The translations under genes were made by a program, and so were the position numbers. DNA of 32,115 bases from contig JAIQET010000052.1 of the NCBI GenBank assembly GCA_020073645.1, positions 1 to 32,115 of the forward strand. Direction: 5' to 3'. Source of the stretch: Terriglobia bacterium. Lineage in GTDB: Bacteria > Acidobacteriota > Terriglobia > Terriglobales > Acidobacteriaceae. The stretch's first letter is position 1; the number at the start of each line of letters is the position of its first letter. The notes beneath the pieces are model-generated. The model had not been told where the DNA came from. It ran no database searches and worked only from the letters and a program-made list of their open reading frames with translations. Positions 24,719 through 31,911 of the stretch are shown one piece after another.

Positions 24719-26218
24719 ATGCAGAAAATCGCTATCCTCTACGACGCGAGCCAGGCAGTCTTGTCCACGTTCGATCTGGATGAAGTGCTGCAACAGATCC
24801 TGATGATCGCGCGGGACTACTTCCACCTTCAGAACGTCGCCATTCTCATGCTGGACAAGGAGACCCAGGAGCTGCACGTGCGTTCCCAGATCGGGTGGGA
24901 TGACGGGAACGACAAGGTCCGGCTGCCGATCGGAGCCGGATTGACCGGGGTGGCGGCCAAGCAAAAACGTCCCATCTATGCGCCGGACGTCAGCCAGGAT
25001 GCACGCTATGTCACCTCGACCAGGACCACTCGCTCAGAATTGGCGGTTCCTCTGATGGTGCGGGAAGAGGTGGTAGGGGTGCTGGACTGCCAGAGCGAGA
25101 ACCTCGATCACTTTGATAAGGACACCATCGACCTGCTGACGCTGTTCTCGACCCAGGCTTCCATGGCTCTGCAGAACGCCCGCCTGTATTCGCTGGAGCG
25201 GCACCGGGCGTCGCAACTGGAGGCGATCAACGCGATTGCGCAGCAGATGACGGCGGTGCTGGGCCTGAAGGAATTGTTGTCCAAGGTATGCCTCCTGATC
25301 CAGGAAACCTTTCACGTGTCGCATGTTTTCGTGCTCCTGAAAGAGGAAGAAGACCTGGTGCTGCGGGCGCACTACGGGAACCTGACGCCGCGCTTTCCGG
25401 AAGGGGGACGGCTTCCCGCCGGGGTGGGACTGTGGGGACGGGCCCTGGCAACGGGAATGCCGCTGATCGAGAACGACGCGAGCCACGCTTCGGACTACAT
25501 CGCGTTCTACGTGGAGACCGGGGCACGGATGTGCATTCCACTGGTTTCTTTCGGACAGACCCTGGGAGTCCTGGTGCTGGACAGCGCCCAGGCGGGGGCG
25601 TTCAATGACCAAGACACGCAGCCGCTGGAGTCGGTAGCTGACATTTTCGCCACCGCCATCCAGAACGCCCACTATGTGGAACGCGTCAAGCAGTTGGCGT
25701 ATCTCGATGGTCTGACGGGAATCTTCAACCGCCGGTTTTTCGAATTGCGCATTGCGGAGGAAATCGAACGCGCCAAGCGTTTCGAAGCCGGCATGGCCGT
25801 GATCATGGTGGATATCGACCAGTTCAAGCGGTTGAACGACGAATTCGGGCATCTGCTGGGCGACGAGGTCCTGCGCCAGGTCTCCTCACTCTTCCATCAG
25901 CAATTGCGGAAATTTGACGTGGTATGCCGCTATGGGGGAGAGGAGTTTGCCATTCTGCTTGCCCAGACCAACCCGCAACACGCCCTGGCCGTGGCGGAGA
26001 AGCTGCGGCGCCTGGTGGAGAGCTGGCAGTTCCCGGGCGTGCCTCGACCTGTGACCATCAGTGCAGGCGTTGCCACCTATCCCGAGCATGGCAGCACGCG
26101 CGATGAGCTGGTAAAAGCGTCGGATGCGGGGTTGTACGCGGCGAAACAGGCGGGGCGAAACCGGGTGACCCTGGCGCCCGATCCGCAAAGAAGTACGGCG
26201 CAGGCTGCGGGCAGATAG
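24719..26218 (+). CDS. GAF-GAF-GGDEF protein, probable diguanylate cyclase
   Basis: About 499 residues from ATG 24719 (509 if GTG 24689 is used). Two GAF sensor domains, roughly 1-155 and 165-325, precede a GGDEF domain (~325-490) with an intact GGEEF active site (RYGGEEFA). An RxxD inhibitory site (RKFD) lies five residues before it. No TM helix or signal peptide, so it is a soluble cytoplasmic sensor-cyclase; the GAF ligand cannot be read. The start at ATG 24719 (MQKIAILYDASQ) is preferred because a TAAAAT -10 box lies just upstream. It converges with the PDZ gene of the sigma operon across a perfect hairpin (26259-26282). Confidence 0.9.
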   Translation: MQKIAILYDASQAVLSTFDLDEVLQQILMIARDYFHLQNVAILMLDKETQELHVRSQIGWDDGNDKVRLPIGAGLTGVAAKQKRPIYAPDVSQDARYVTSTRTTRSELAVPLMVREEVVGVLDCQSENLDHFDKDTIDLLTLFSTQASMALQNARLYSLERHRASQLEAINAIAQQMTAVLGLKELLSKVCLLIQETFHVSHVFVLLKEEEDLVLRAHYGNLTPRFPEGGRLPAGVGLWGRALATGMPLIENDASHASDYIAFYVETGARMCIPLVSFGQTLGVLVLDSAQAGAFNDQDTQPLESVADIFATAIQNAHYVERVKQLAYLDGLTGIFNRRFFELRIAEEIERAKRFEAGMAVIMVDIDQFKRLNDEFGHLLGDEVLRQVSSLFHQQLRKFDVVCRYGGEEFAILLAQTNPQHALAVAEKLRRLVESWQFPGVPRPVTISAGVATYPEHGSTRDELVKASDAGLYAAKQAGRNRVTLAPDPQRSTAQAAGR

Positions 26219-26258
26219 TTTGCCGTTATTGGCGGAGAAAGTTACGCCGCAAAAAACT

Positions 26259-26282
26259 GGCACGGGCGAAGATGCCCGTGCC
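26259..26282. terminator. bidirectional hairpin between convergent genes
   Basis: GGCACGGGC-GAAGAT-GCCCGTGCC is a perfect 9-bp stem between the convergent GAF-GGDEF and PDZ genes, followed on the plus strand by CTTCCTATTTTC. It is also a variant of the dispersed hairpin family. A terminator role is plausible; the T-run is weak. Confidence 0.45.
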
Positions 26283-26319
26283 CTTCCTATTTTCGAAAGA
26301 TGAAGTCCCTTGTCGAAAG

Positions 26320-27444
26320 CTAGATCTCCGTCAGACCCTGCAGTTCGATCTGGATCTGTTCGCGCAACTCCCGTTTTTGGTCGCGCATCTGCTTCTTGAG
26401 GTCCTGCTGCTGCTTCTTGAGTTCTTCGCTCTTCTTGCGCATGTCCTGACGCTGCTGGCACAGAGAATTCTTCATCTCCTCCATGCTCCGCCGGGCTTGC
26501 TCCATAGCTAGCGCGAACTGCGGCTGCAGGTGAGCCATTTCGGAGCGTAACTCGCTCAAATCGAGGTTCAAGCTCTCGGCATCGAAGTCAGGAACATCAA
26601 AGCTTTGTTCGAACAGGTCCGACTGTTTGCGTTCGGGTAATGTCAGCGTGAGGGTCTGCTCTTTCTTGTCGCGAATAATAGAGACGTTTACGCTCTTCTC
26701 CGTCCGGGAACGTAGAGCGTGGCTGAAGTCACTGCTGTCATGAATGGCCTCGCCGTTGACGCGCACGATGACGTCACCGGCGTGGAATCCTGCCTTCTCG
26801 GCGCGGCTTCCCTTGTCCACCGAGCGTACCAGGACCCCCTCACCGTTGTGGGCGCCGAAAAAATCGCCAAGTTGGGGAGTAAGGTTCTCCACCATAAGTC
26901 CGCTGCGCAGGGAGGAATGGACGATCACGACCGAGACCGGCACGTCAATATCGGGCATGGCCGGCATGGCCGGCATCGTAAAGTTGAATTCCTTGGTTTC
27001 TGGGATGCTGACCCAGGCTTTCTTGCGGTCGGCGAGCTGAACTTTCATGGTGAGCGGCTGGCCATCGCGGCTGATACCCAACGTCACTACGCGCCCCGGG
27101 GGAGTCTCGCGGATCATGCGGCGGAGTTGCTCCACACTTTCCAGGTCGGTGCCGTTCACGGTGAGGATCACGTCGTGCTCTTTCAAGCCGGCTTTGCCGG
27201 CAGGGGCGTCCTGGTCCACCATGGTTACTTCCACACCGCGCTCTTCCTTGAGTTTGAGAGCGCTAAGGCGGTCCGAAGTCACGTTGCGCGTGTCTACGCC
27301 GAGGTACGATCCGCCGCCCAGTAACTCCTCGCTGGAATATCCGAAGGGTTCGCCGAAGGGTTCGCTGGAAAAGTTGTCTGCGGCAAAGGTGCAAGCCACC
27401 AGCAGCGGCAGGATGAGCAGGGTGGTGAGAATCGATTTGCGCAT
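26320..27444 (-). CDS. double-PDZ lipoprotein with coiled-coil tail
   Basis: A 374-residue exported protein. The N-terminus carries a lipobox (LVAC, Cys18), so it is probably lipidated in the envelope. PDZ1 spans ~46-138 (SYLGVDTR; AGLKEHDVILTVNG) and PDZ2 ~185-270 (AGFHAGDVIVRVNG). No protease catalytic domain is present. The C-terminal ~75 residues (295-370) are strongly charged and helical (RRSMEEMKNSL, then EELKKQQQDLKKQM), predicted to form a coiled coil. It is the last gene of the four-gene sigma operon and could recognise exposed C-termini of misfolded envelope proteins, as PDZ domains do in DegS; that role is inferred. GGAG lies 8 nt before the ATG. Confidence 0.85.
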   Translation of the reverse strand: MRKSILTTLLILPLLVACTFAADNFSSEPFGEPFGYSSEELLGGGSYLGVDTRNVTSDRLSALKLKEERGVEVTMVDQDAPAGKAGLKEHDVILTVNGTDLESVEQLRRMIRETPPGRVVTLGISRDGQPLTMKVQLADRKKAWVSIPETKEFNFTMPAMPAMPDIDVPVSVVIVHSSLRSGLMVENLTPQLGDFFGAHNGEGVLVRSVDKGSRAEKAGFHAGDVIVRVNGEAIHDSSDFSHALRSRTEKSVNVSIIRDKKEQTLTLTLPERKQSDLFEQSFDVPDFDAESLNLDLSELRSEMAHLQPQFALAMEQARRSMEEMKNSLCQQRQDMRKKSEELKKQQQDLKKQMRDQKRELREQIQIELQGLTEI

Positions 27445-27456
27445 GTTCCAACTCCC

Positions 27457-27477
27457 GTCGTCAGTCGTCGGTCGTCA
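27457..27477. repeat. three heptamer units before the PDZ gene
   Basis: GTCGTCA, GTCGTCG, GTCGTCA in tandem, identical in type to 4998-5025. They lie 13 bp upstream of the PDZ gene start, inside the operon. Confidence 0.75.
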
Positions 27478-27525
27478 GCGGATCGGTTACGGATTCCGAT
27501 CAGGTTGACGACCGGCGAAAAAATG

Positions 27526-28710
27526 TTAGTGGCCGCGGCGGAAAACGATATCTCCGGTGGTAGTGCGCACTTTCAGCACCGGACCGCCGCCATTCAGGTT
27601 GCCTTCGGCGGTGACGGTCTGGGGACCATAGTCGCCGCCTTCAGTACGAATCTGAATCTCAGAAAAATCGGATCGAATGCTGTGGCCATTGGCCAAGTCA
27701 ATGGAGGCCCGAATCGTGAGGTTCAGGTTCGGCGCGAGATAAACCGTAATGTCGCCCGCAGATGTTTCCAGCAGGGAATCGTTGCGCTCGCCACTGGAGG
27801 AGACGAACTTGGCCACGATGCCGCCGGCGCCGGTTTCCGCCCGAGCGGACGGCACGCCGTTCAACTCAATGCTGCCCCCGCCGGTTTCGGCGTGAACGAT
27901 GCCCTTGGCGGAAGCCAGGCGGATGCTGCCCCCGCCGGTTTCAATCTCTGCCGGGCCGCCGATGTCGCCCAGATCAATACTGCCCCCGCCGGTAGTGGCC
28001 TTGACGCGGCCGTTGCAGCGCTCTACCTGGATGCTGCCGCCGCCGGTTTCGAGCACCGCTCCCTGCAAGCCGGAGACGACGACCACGCTGCCGCCGCCGC
28101 TCTCCGCACTGATTTTGCCCTTGGCGGAATTTACCCGGATGCTGCCGCCGCCGGTGTGCAAGCTGAGATCGCCGCCCACGGTGCCGACGTCAATACTGCC
28201 GCCGCCGGTCTCACCGCTGATGGCACCGCCAATGTCGTCCAGGCGAATGCTGCCGCCGCCGCTTTGCGCCTCCACCCGGCCCGAGATAGCGGTGGTACTC
28301 ACGCTGCCGCCTTCGGTCTCCAGTTTGACCCAATCCATGTCGCGCGGAACGTTAACGGAAAAGTCGCCGGAGAAGCGATGTGGGCTCTCCCCTTGCCAGT
28401 CGGCGACGATCCATGCGGTGTCGCCTTTGACGTAGGCGCTGATTTTGTAGGAATCGAATTCCTTGCGGGCCTTATCTTCGGAGGAGGTATAAGCACGATT
28501 ACGAATGACGTAGTTGATGCCCTGGGACGAACCGCCTTCCACGCGCACGGAGCCAACATCCACCTTGACCCGCAGGTTCTTGACTGTGGCCAACGACCCG
28601 GTAATCTCCTGGGCCCAATTGCTGCCTTCACGATACACACGGGTTTGTTGCGCTGCTGCCAGCGGCACCAGCAGCAACCACACCGCTACGAATTGAGAGA
28701 ACTTTTTCAA
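27526..28710 (-). CDS. DUF4097-type exported protein with nine 18-residue repeats
   Basis: A 394-residue protein with a signal peptide (~1-21, cleavage near LAAA-QQ). An N-terminal beta region (~25-130) is followed by nine units of exactly 18 residues starting at 133, 151, 169, 187, 205, 223, 241, 259 and 277. Each begins (G/E)GGS(I/V) and alternates short strands with Gly turns, which points to a beta-solenoid. A C-terminal segment (~295-390) resembles the general DUF4097 adhesin-like domain (LETSAGDITVYL; VRTTTGDIVFRR). At the DNA level the unit is a 54-bp tandem repeat (27850-28315). It sits between the anti-sigma factor and the PDZ lipoprotein in the operon. It may be the envelope sensor or a surface structural protein; no enzymatic motif is visible. 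Confidence 0.87.
   Translation of the reverse strand: MKKFSQFVAVWLLLVPLAAAQQTRVYREGSNWAQEITGSLATVKNLRVKVDVGSVRVEGGSSQGINYVIRNRAYTSSEDKARKEFDSYKISAYVKGDTAWIVADWQGESPHRFSGDFSVNVPRDMDWVKLETEGGSVSTTAISGRVEAQSGGGSIRLDDIGGAISGETGGGSIDVGTVGGDLSLHTGGGSIRVNSAKGKISAESGGGSVVVVSGLQGAVLETGGGSIQVERCNGRVKATTGGGSIDLGDIGGPAEIETGGGSIRLASAKGIVHAETGGGSIELNGVPSARAETGAGGIVAKFVSSSGERNDSLLETSAGDITVYLAPNLNLTIRASIDLANGHSIRSDFSEIQIRTEGGDYGPQTVTAEGNLNGGGPVLKVRTTTGDIVFRRGH
27830..28315 (-). repeat. 54-bp in-frame tandem repeats in the DUF4097 gene
   Basis: Nine units of 54 bp coding for the 18-residue repeats. The GGGSI codons are nearly invariant (TGCCCCCGCCGGT or TGCCGCCGCCGGT on the plus strand) while the rest diverges, so the array is old and kept by selection on the protein rather than recently amplified. 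Confidence 0.85.
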
Positions 28711-28739
28711 CCTGCACCTTCCATTTTCTTCCTCACCTT

Positions 28740-28760
28740 GGCCGGGTCAGAGACCCGGCC
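28740..28760. repeat. dispersed 21-nt hairpin
   Basis: GGCCGGGTC-AGA-GACCCGGCC followed by CCACACA, between the anti-sigma and DUF4097 genes. A copy of the 9-bp-arm, 3-nt-loop family described in the findings. Confidence 0.8.
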
Positions 28761-28771
28761 CCACACAAGTC

Positions 28772-29698
28772 CTAATCAATCTCCGGCAACTGGGCCAGCG
28801 CGGTCCGGGCTTGCGACCGGATGTACTGGTTCTGGTCGCCTTCCGCCAGTTTCTGCAAGACCGCGCGCACACTGCTGTCGGCGCGAACCGGTTCGAGCAG
28901 ACGCAGAGCCTCGGTGCGGACACCGGGGTTGGAGTCGTTCACCAGCGCTTCCAGCACTGCATCACGAACCCGCACATCCGTCTTCACATAGGGCCCCAAA
29001 CCGTCCAACGCCTTCAGTCGCACACCCGGATTCGAGTCGTAACGCAACGCGTACATCAGCGCCTCGCGCACATGAGTGTCGTTGGGCTGCTGGGTAAGCA
29101 GGTCCACCGAATCCATGCGCACACCAGAGTTGTAGTTATTGCGCGCCGCAAACAGCAGCAACTGCTGGATACGCTGGTCGTTGAGCGAACCCTGCGCTTC
29201 CTGGGTGGAAACCGTGTCGTACTTGATGGTGACCTGGTTCGAGCCGGGTTCCTGGGAAACGGAGCGGATGCCGGTAATGGAGGACTGAACGGGAGCGGCT
29301 GTCTCTTTGATGGCGGCCGGGTTTCCGGAGACGACCCTGTAAGTAGCCCCAATCCCGCCGGCAAATCCGATCATCAAGAGCACGGCAGCCAGCGCGGGGG
29401 AGAAGCGAATCTGGTGAAGCCACGCGGCCGGATCGAAGATCAGGCGGTGCCAGAAGCCGCCCTGCTCGGCCGTTTCCAGCGATTCCTGCAAGCGCATGCG
29501 GGAGGCGGCCAACAGGTTGGGGGTCGGCTCTTCTACCGGGAACTGGGAAAACGTCGCGTGCAGCTTGCGGCTGGTTTTCAGCTCGGCCGCACACTCCGTG
29601 CAGCGCGCCACGTGCTGTTCCAGTTCATAACGAGCGTCATCGGCCAGCTCGTTATAGATGTACAGCATGATGTTTTCTCGAACCCACTCACATTTCAT
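28772..29698 (-). CDS. anti-sigma factor: zinc-finger domain, one TM helix, C-terminal HEAT repeats
   Basis: A 308-residue membrane protein. The cytoplasmic N-terminus carries the anti-sigma zinc-finger pattern C3, H29, C33, C36 (HVARCTEC). One TM helix spans ~105-125. The outside part (~150-306) is helical with HEAT-like units seen as GVRMDSVDLL, NPGVRLKALDGL, NPGVRTEALRLL and YIRSQARTAL. The gene follows the sigma-factor gene by 99 bp and is probably translated from the same mRNA. It should bind and silence that sigma factor, releasing it on an envelope signal sensed through the HEAT part or partner proteins. That regulatory model is inferred from family and position. Confidence 0.88.
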   Translation of the reverse strand: MKCEWVRENIMLYIYNELADDARYELEQHVARCTECAAELKTSRKLHATFSQFPVEEPTPNLLAASRMRLQESLETAEQGGFWHRLIFDPAAWLHQIRFSPALAAVLLMIGFAGGIGATYRVVSGNPAAIKETAAPVQSSITGIRSVSQEPGSNQVTIKYDTVSTQEAQGSLNDQRIQQLLLFAARNNYNSGVRMDSVDLLTQQPNDTHVREALMYALRYDSNPGVRLKALDGLGPYVKTDVRVRDAVLEALVNDSNPGVRTEALRLLEPVRADSSVRAVLQKLAEGDQNQYIRSQARTALAQLPEID

Positions 29699-29740
29699 GA
29701 TTGCTACCCCCTTTGCGGGGATTCTCTCCTAACTACAATC

Positions 29741-29785
29741 TGCCTCGCTTCGCTCGGTTGCACGGGCGAGACGCCCGTGCCTCCA
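29741..29785. repeat. dispersed hairpin between the sigma and anti-sigma genes
   Basis: CTCGCTTCGCTCGG followed by GCACGGGCG-AGA-CGCCCGTGC (29760-29780). Same arrangement as in selA and recG. A smaller hairpin CCCC-CTTTG-CGGGG (29707-29720) lies 20 bp away. Confidence 0.8.
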
Positions 29786-29797
29786 TGGCGTGCATGT

Positions 29798-30394
29798 TCA
29801 TCGCATGTCCGCCAGAGCGCCACGCAACTTCTGGGTGGCGCGGAACAAAGTATTCTTGGCCGTTTCTTCGGTCGTATTCAAAATCTCGCCTACCGTCCGC
29901 AACTTGAGCCCGTGATAATGCTTCAGCTCGAAAACCATGCGCTCGCGGGGAGTGAGTTTCTCGAGCGCCCGGTTGATGCGGCTGCCCAGCTCGCGGGTCA
30001 TCAGGTCGCGCTCCGGGTTGGAAGCGGCCCGTCCGTCCGGGACCTGGTCGAGCACATCATACTGCTCGCCTTCGGCATCCACCGCGACCGGAGCGTCTTC
30101 TTTCCTCACCTGTCTCTTACGCAGGTGATCGAGACACAGATTGGTCACGATGCGGTAGATCCACGTATAAAAAGAGCACTCAAAGCGAAAATTGCCGACG
30201 TTCTTGTACGCTTTCAGGAACGCGTCCTGGTAAATGTCCTGGGCCTCGGTGTCCGATCCGGTGAGGTGCATGGCCAGCCGGAGCACCGCCTGGTCGTAGT
30301 GCCGCACCAGTTCTTCGAAGGCGGCGCGGTTGCCGCGCTGCGCCTCTCGCACCAGTACTGTGTCGTCAATACGGCCTAGACTTTGCCCAGCCAT
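29798..30394 (-). CDS. ECF-type RNA polymerase sigma factor
   Basis: About 198 residues from ATG 30394. Region 2 is visible as DIYQDAFLKAYKN and FYTWIYRIVTNLCLDHLRKR. Region 4 (LTPRERMVFELKHYHGLKL, then an HTH at VGEILNTTEETAKNTLFRA) follows a linker of about 45 residues. It lacks region 1.1 and region 3, as expected of ECF sigma factors. Upstream in-frame ATGs at 30439 and 30511 would add 15 or 39 residues of poor family likeness; no strong ribosome-binding site settles the choice. It heads the operon with anti-sigma, DUF4097 and PDZ genes. A TATAAT box at 30600-30605 may supply basal transcription. Confidence 0.92.
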   Translation of the reverse strand: MAGQSLGRIDDTVLVREAQRGNRAAFEELVRHYDQAVLRLAMHLTGSDTEAQDIYQDAFLKAYKNVGNFRFECSFYTWIYRIVTNLCLDHLRKRQVRKEDAPVAVDAEGEQYDVLDQVPDGRAASNPERDLMTRELGSRINRALEKLTPRERMVFELKHYHGLKLRTVGEILNTTEETAKNTLFRATQKLRGALADMR

Positions 30395-30599
30395 GTGGCC
30401 CCGCGATGTGGGGTCCTGGGAACCGCTGCCTCTCGCCATCGCGCCGCGTCGAGCGTCGGGATGGGAACACTCGCCAACCGCAAAAGGTACTGTCCACGCA
30501 TCCGCCGGCATGGTTTCGTTAGCCCTCTACAACCGGGTGCCATGCGTTCTCCCGGCTTGCATTGCTATGGACGCGGGAAGGGCGGTTCCGTGAGCAGGA

Positions 30600-30628
30600 A
30601 TTATAGGGGTTTGGCAGGAAATTTGCAG
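30600..30628 (-). promoter_or_regulatory. promoter of the sigma operon
   Basis: On the minus strand a perfect TATAAT (30605-30600) is preceded by a 17-bp spacer and CTGCAA, a poor -35 (3 of 6). The start near 30593 gives a leader of about 200 nt to ATG 30394, or about 82 nt to ATG 30511. Confidence 0.5.
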
Positions 30629-30676
30629 AAGATGGGTAGCGATAAGGACTTGAAAGGTAAGAGGTTGTGATCCAGG

Positions 30677-30736
30677 GTAGCGCCGGCGCTTGGCCTCGCT
30701 CCGCTCGGTGGACGGCCGAGGCGGCCGTCCCCATAT
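30677..30736. repeat. dispersed hairpin downstream of rplI
   Basis: GTAGCGCCGGCGCT (the end of the second family) is joined to CTCGCTCCGCTCGG and the hairpin GGACGGCCG-AGG-CGGCCGTCC (30710-30730), then CCATATA. A composite copy lying 12-70 bp after the rplI stop, where it could act as a transcript end. Confidence 0.8.
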
Positions 30737-30747
30737 AGTCTACCAAG

Positions 30748-31200
30748 CTACTCGGTGGCTTCCTTCTCGATGATGACCTTGAAGTGCGCGGTCACGTCCT
30801 TGTGCAGTCTGATGGGGACGGTGAATTCGCCCAGGGTCTTGAGTGGTTCGTGCAACTGGATCTTGCGGCGATCCACGTCGAGGCCCTTCTTGGCCAGCGC
30901 ATCGGCGATGTCACTGGAGGTGACGGAACCGAAGAGCTGGTCGTGCTCTCCGCTGCGACGCTGGAAGGAAACTGAGACGCCGTCGAACTGCTTGGCGAGC
31001 TCTTCCGCCTGAGACTTCTCCTTGGCGGAGCGGCGCACGGCGGCAGCCTTCATCTGCTCGATGACCGCCTTGTTGCCCGGGGTGGCCTCGATCGCCAACT
31101 TGCGTGGCAGCAGGTAGTTGCGGCCATAACCGTCGGTGACCTTCACCACATCGCCGCGGGCGCCGAGCTTGGATACATCTTCTTTCAGGATGACTTCCAT
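30748..31200 (-). CDS. rplI: 50S ribosomal protein L9
   Basis: A 150-residue L9. The N-terminal RNA-binding domain (MEVILKEDVSKLGARGDVVKVTDGYG then RNYLLPRKLA) is textbook. The central helix (~45-78) and the C-terminal domain (SSDIADALAKKGLDVDRRKI) follow. The start is ATG 31200, set by the family N-terminus and a GGAG ribosome-binding site; the open frame runs a further 66 codons upstream through hairpin repeats and is not coding. It is the last gene of the rpsF-rpsR-rplI operon. The 207-bp spacer to rpsR is unusually long. Confidence 0.97.
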   Translation of the reverse strand: MEVILKEDVSKLGARGDVVKVTDGYGRNYLLPRKLAIEATPGNKAVIEQMKAAAVRRSAKEKSQAEELAKQFDGVSVSFQRRSGEHDQLFGSVTSSDIADALAKKGLDVDRRKIQLHEPLKTLGEFTVPIRLHKDVTAHFKVIIEKEATE

Positions 31201-31219
31201 AGGATGACTCCGTTGTGTC

Positions 31220-31396
31220 GTCCCTAAAGGGACTCGGATCGAATTTCGCTGCCACCCAGGGCTTACGCCCTGGGCTAATTTGTGCCGCCCCTTCGGGGGC
31301 TCTCGTTCGACGGGCCCCATCACCGCCGCTGATGTCATGCCGTTGCCGCAGCACAAACCGCCGCGGCCTGGACGGGTCAGAGACCCGTCCCTACAC
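31220..31396. repeat. four hairpins in the rpsR-rplI spacer
   Basis: GTCCC-TAAA-GGGAC (31220-31233); CCCAGGGC-TTAC-GCCCTGGG (31255-31274); GCCCC...GGGGC (31287-31300); and GGACGGGTC-AGA-GACCCGTCC (31370-31390) followed by CTACACA. The first lies about 20 bp upstream of the rplI start. The last is a copy of the dispersed 21-nt family. Confidence 0.8.
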
Positions 31397-31407
31397 AACC
31401 CCTAGGG

Positions 31408-31806
31408 CTAGGACGCTCTTCCGGCAAAGGGCAGCAGGGCGATGTTGCGGGCCTGCTTGATGGCCGTGGACAAGCGCCGCTGGTGCGGGGTGCAAACCCC
31501 GGTCAGACGCCGCGGCACGATTTTGCCGCTTTCGGCCACGAACTGCGCCAGCAGCCGCACGTCTTTGTAGTTGATGGCCTCAATTTTCTCTACGCAGAAC
31601 TTGCACACTTTCTTGCGCCGGAAATACTTACGGCCACCTTCCCGGCCGCCTCCGGGTCCACCGGGACGGGGTCCGCGACGGTCTCCCCGGTCGGGGCGGT
31701 CTCCGCTGAAGGGACGGTCACCGCCAGAAGGACGATCACCGCTAGAAGGGCGCTCGCCGCCGGAAGACGGTTCGGGTGCTGCGGTTGCTCTGGTTTCGTC
31801 AGCCAT
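31408..31806 (-). CDS. rpsR: 30S ribosomal protein S18 with long N-terminal extension
   Basis: A 132-residue S18, against about 75-90 in most bacteria. The conserved core starts near residue 58 ([12 protein letters not shown]) and ends [14 protein letters not shown]. The first ~57 residues are low-complexity, with repeated SGDRP/GGDRP units and a Gly/Arg-rich stretch ([20 protein letters not shown]). CKFC and GVCTPH together give a possible CxxC...CxxH zinc site, as in zinc-binding ribosomal-protein variants. The ATG at 31806 has a GGAG ribosome-binding site 4 nt upstream. It lies between rpsF and rplI, the standard order. S18 pairs with S6 on the ribosome platform. Confidence 0.96.
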   Translation of the reverse strand: MADETRATAAPEPSSGGERPSSGDRPSGGDRPFSGDRPDRGDRRGPRPGGPGGGREGGRKYFRRKKVCKFCVEKIEAINYKDVRLLAQFVAESGKIVPRRLTGVCTPHQRRLSTAIKQARNIALLPFAGRAS

Positions 31807-31821
31807 GATGCTCCTTGGAAA

Positions 31822-31908
31822 TCAGTCGTTGGTCGTTAGTCATTGGTCGTTGGCTCGCCCTCGTCGTTCCGAATCGGCCAACGACGAACGACCAAGGATC
31901 AACGACGG
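31822..31908. repeat. heptamer inverted repeat between rpsF and rpsR
   Basis: The left arm is AGTCGTT, GGTCGTT, AGTCATT, GGTCGTT (31822-31854). The right arm is the complement type AACGACG, AACGACC, AAGGATC, AACGACG (31876-31908). Both arms have an exact 7-bp period and can pair over most of the 105-bp spacer. Confidence 0.8.
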
Positions 31909-31911
31909 GTC

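Noticed and set aside
27850..28310. Regular repeats that might suggest a CRISPR array
   Set aside because: The period is 54 bp, in frame, with conserved GGGSI codons inside a protein with a signal peptide; there are no unique spacers.
27505..30379. Two plus-strand frames of more than 500 codons opposite the sigma operon
   Set aside because: They cross gene boundaries of the operon and show no domains. The Ala/Asp-rich text arises from the GGGSI repeats and codon bias on the other strand.
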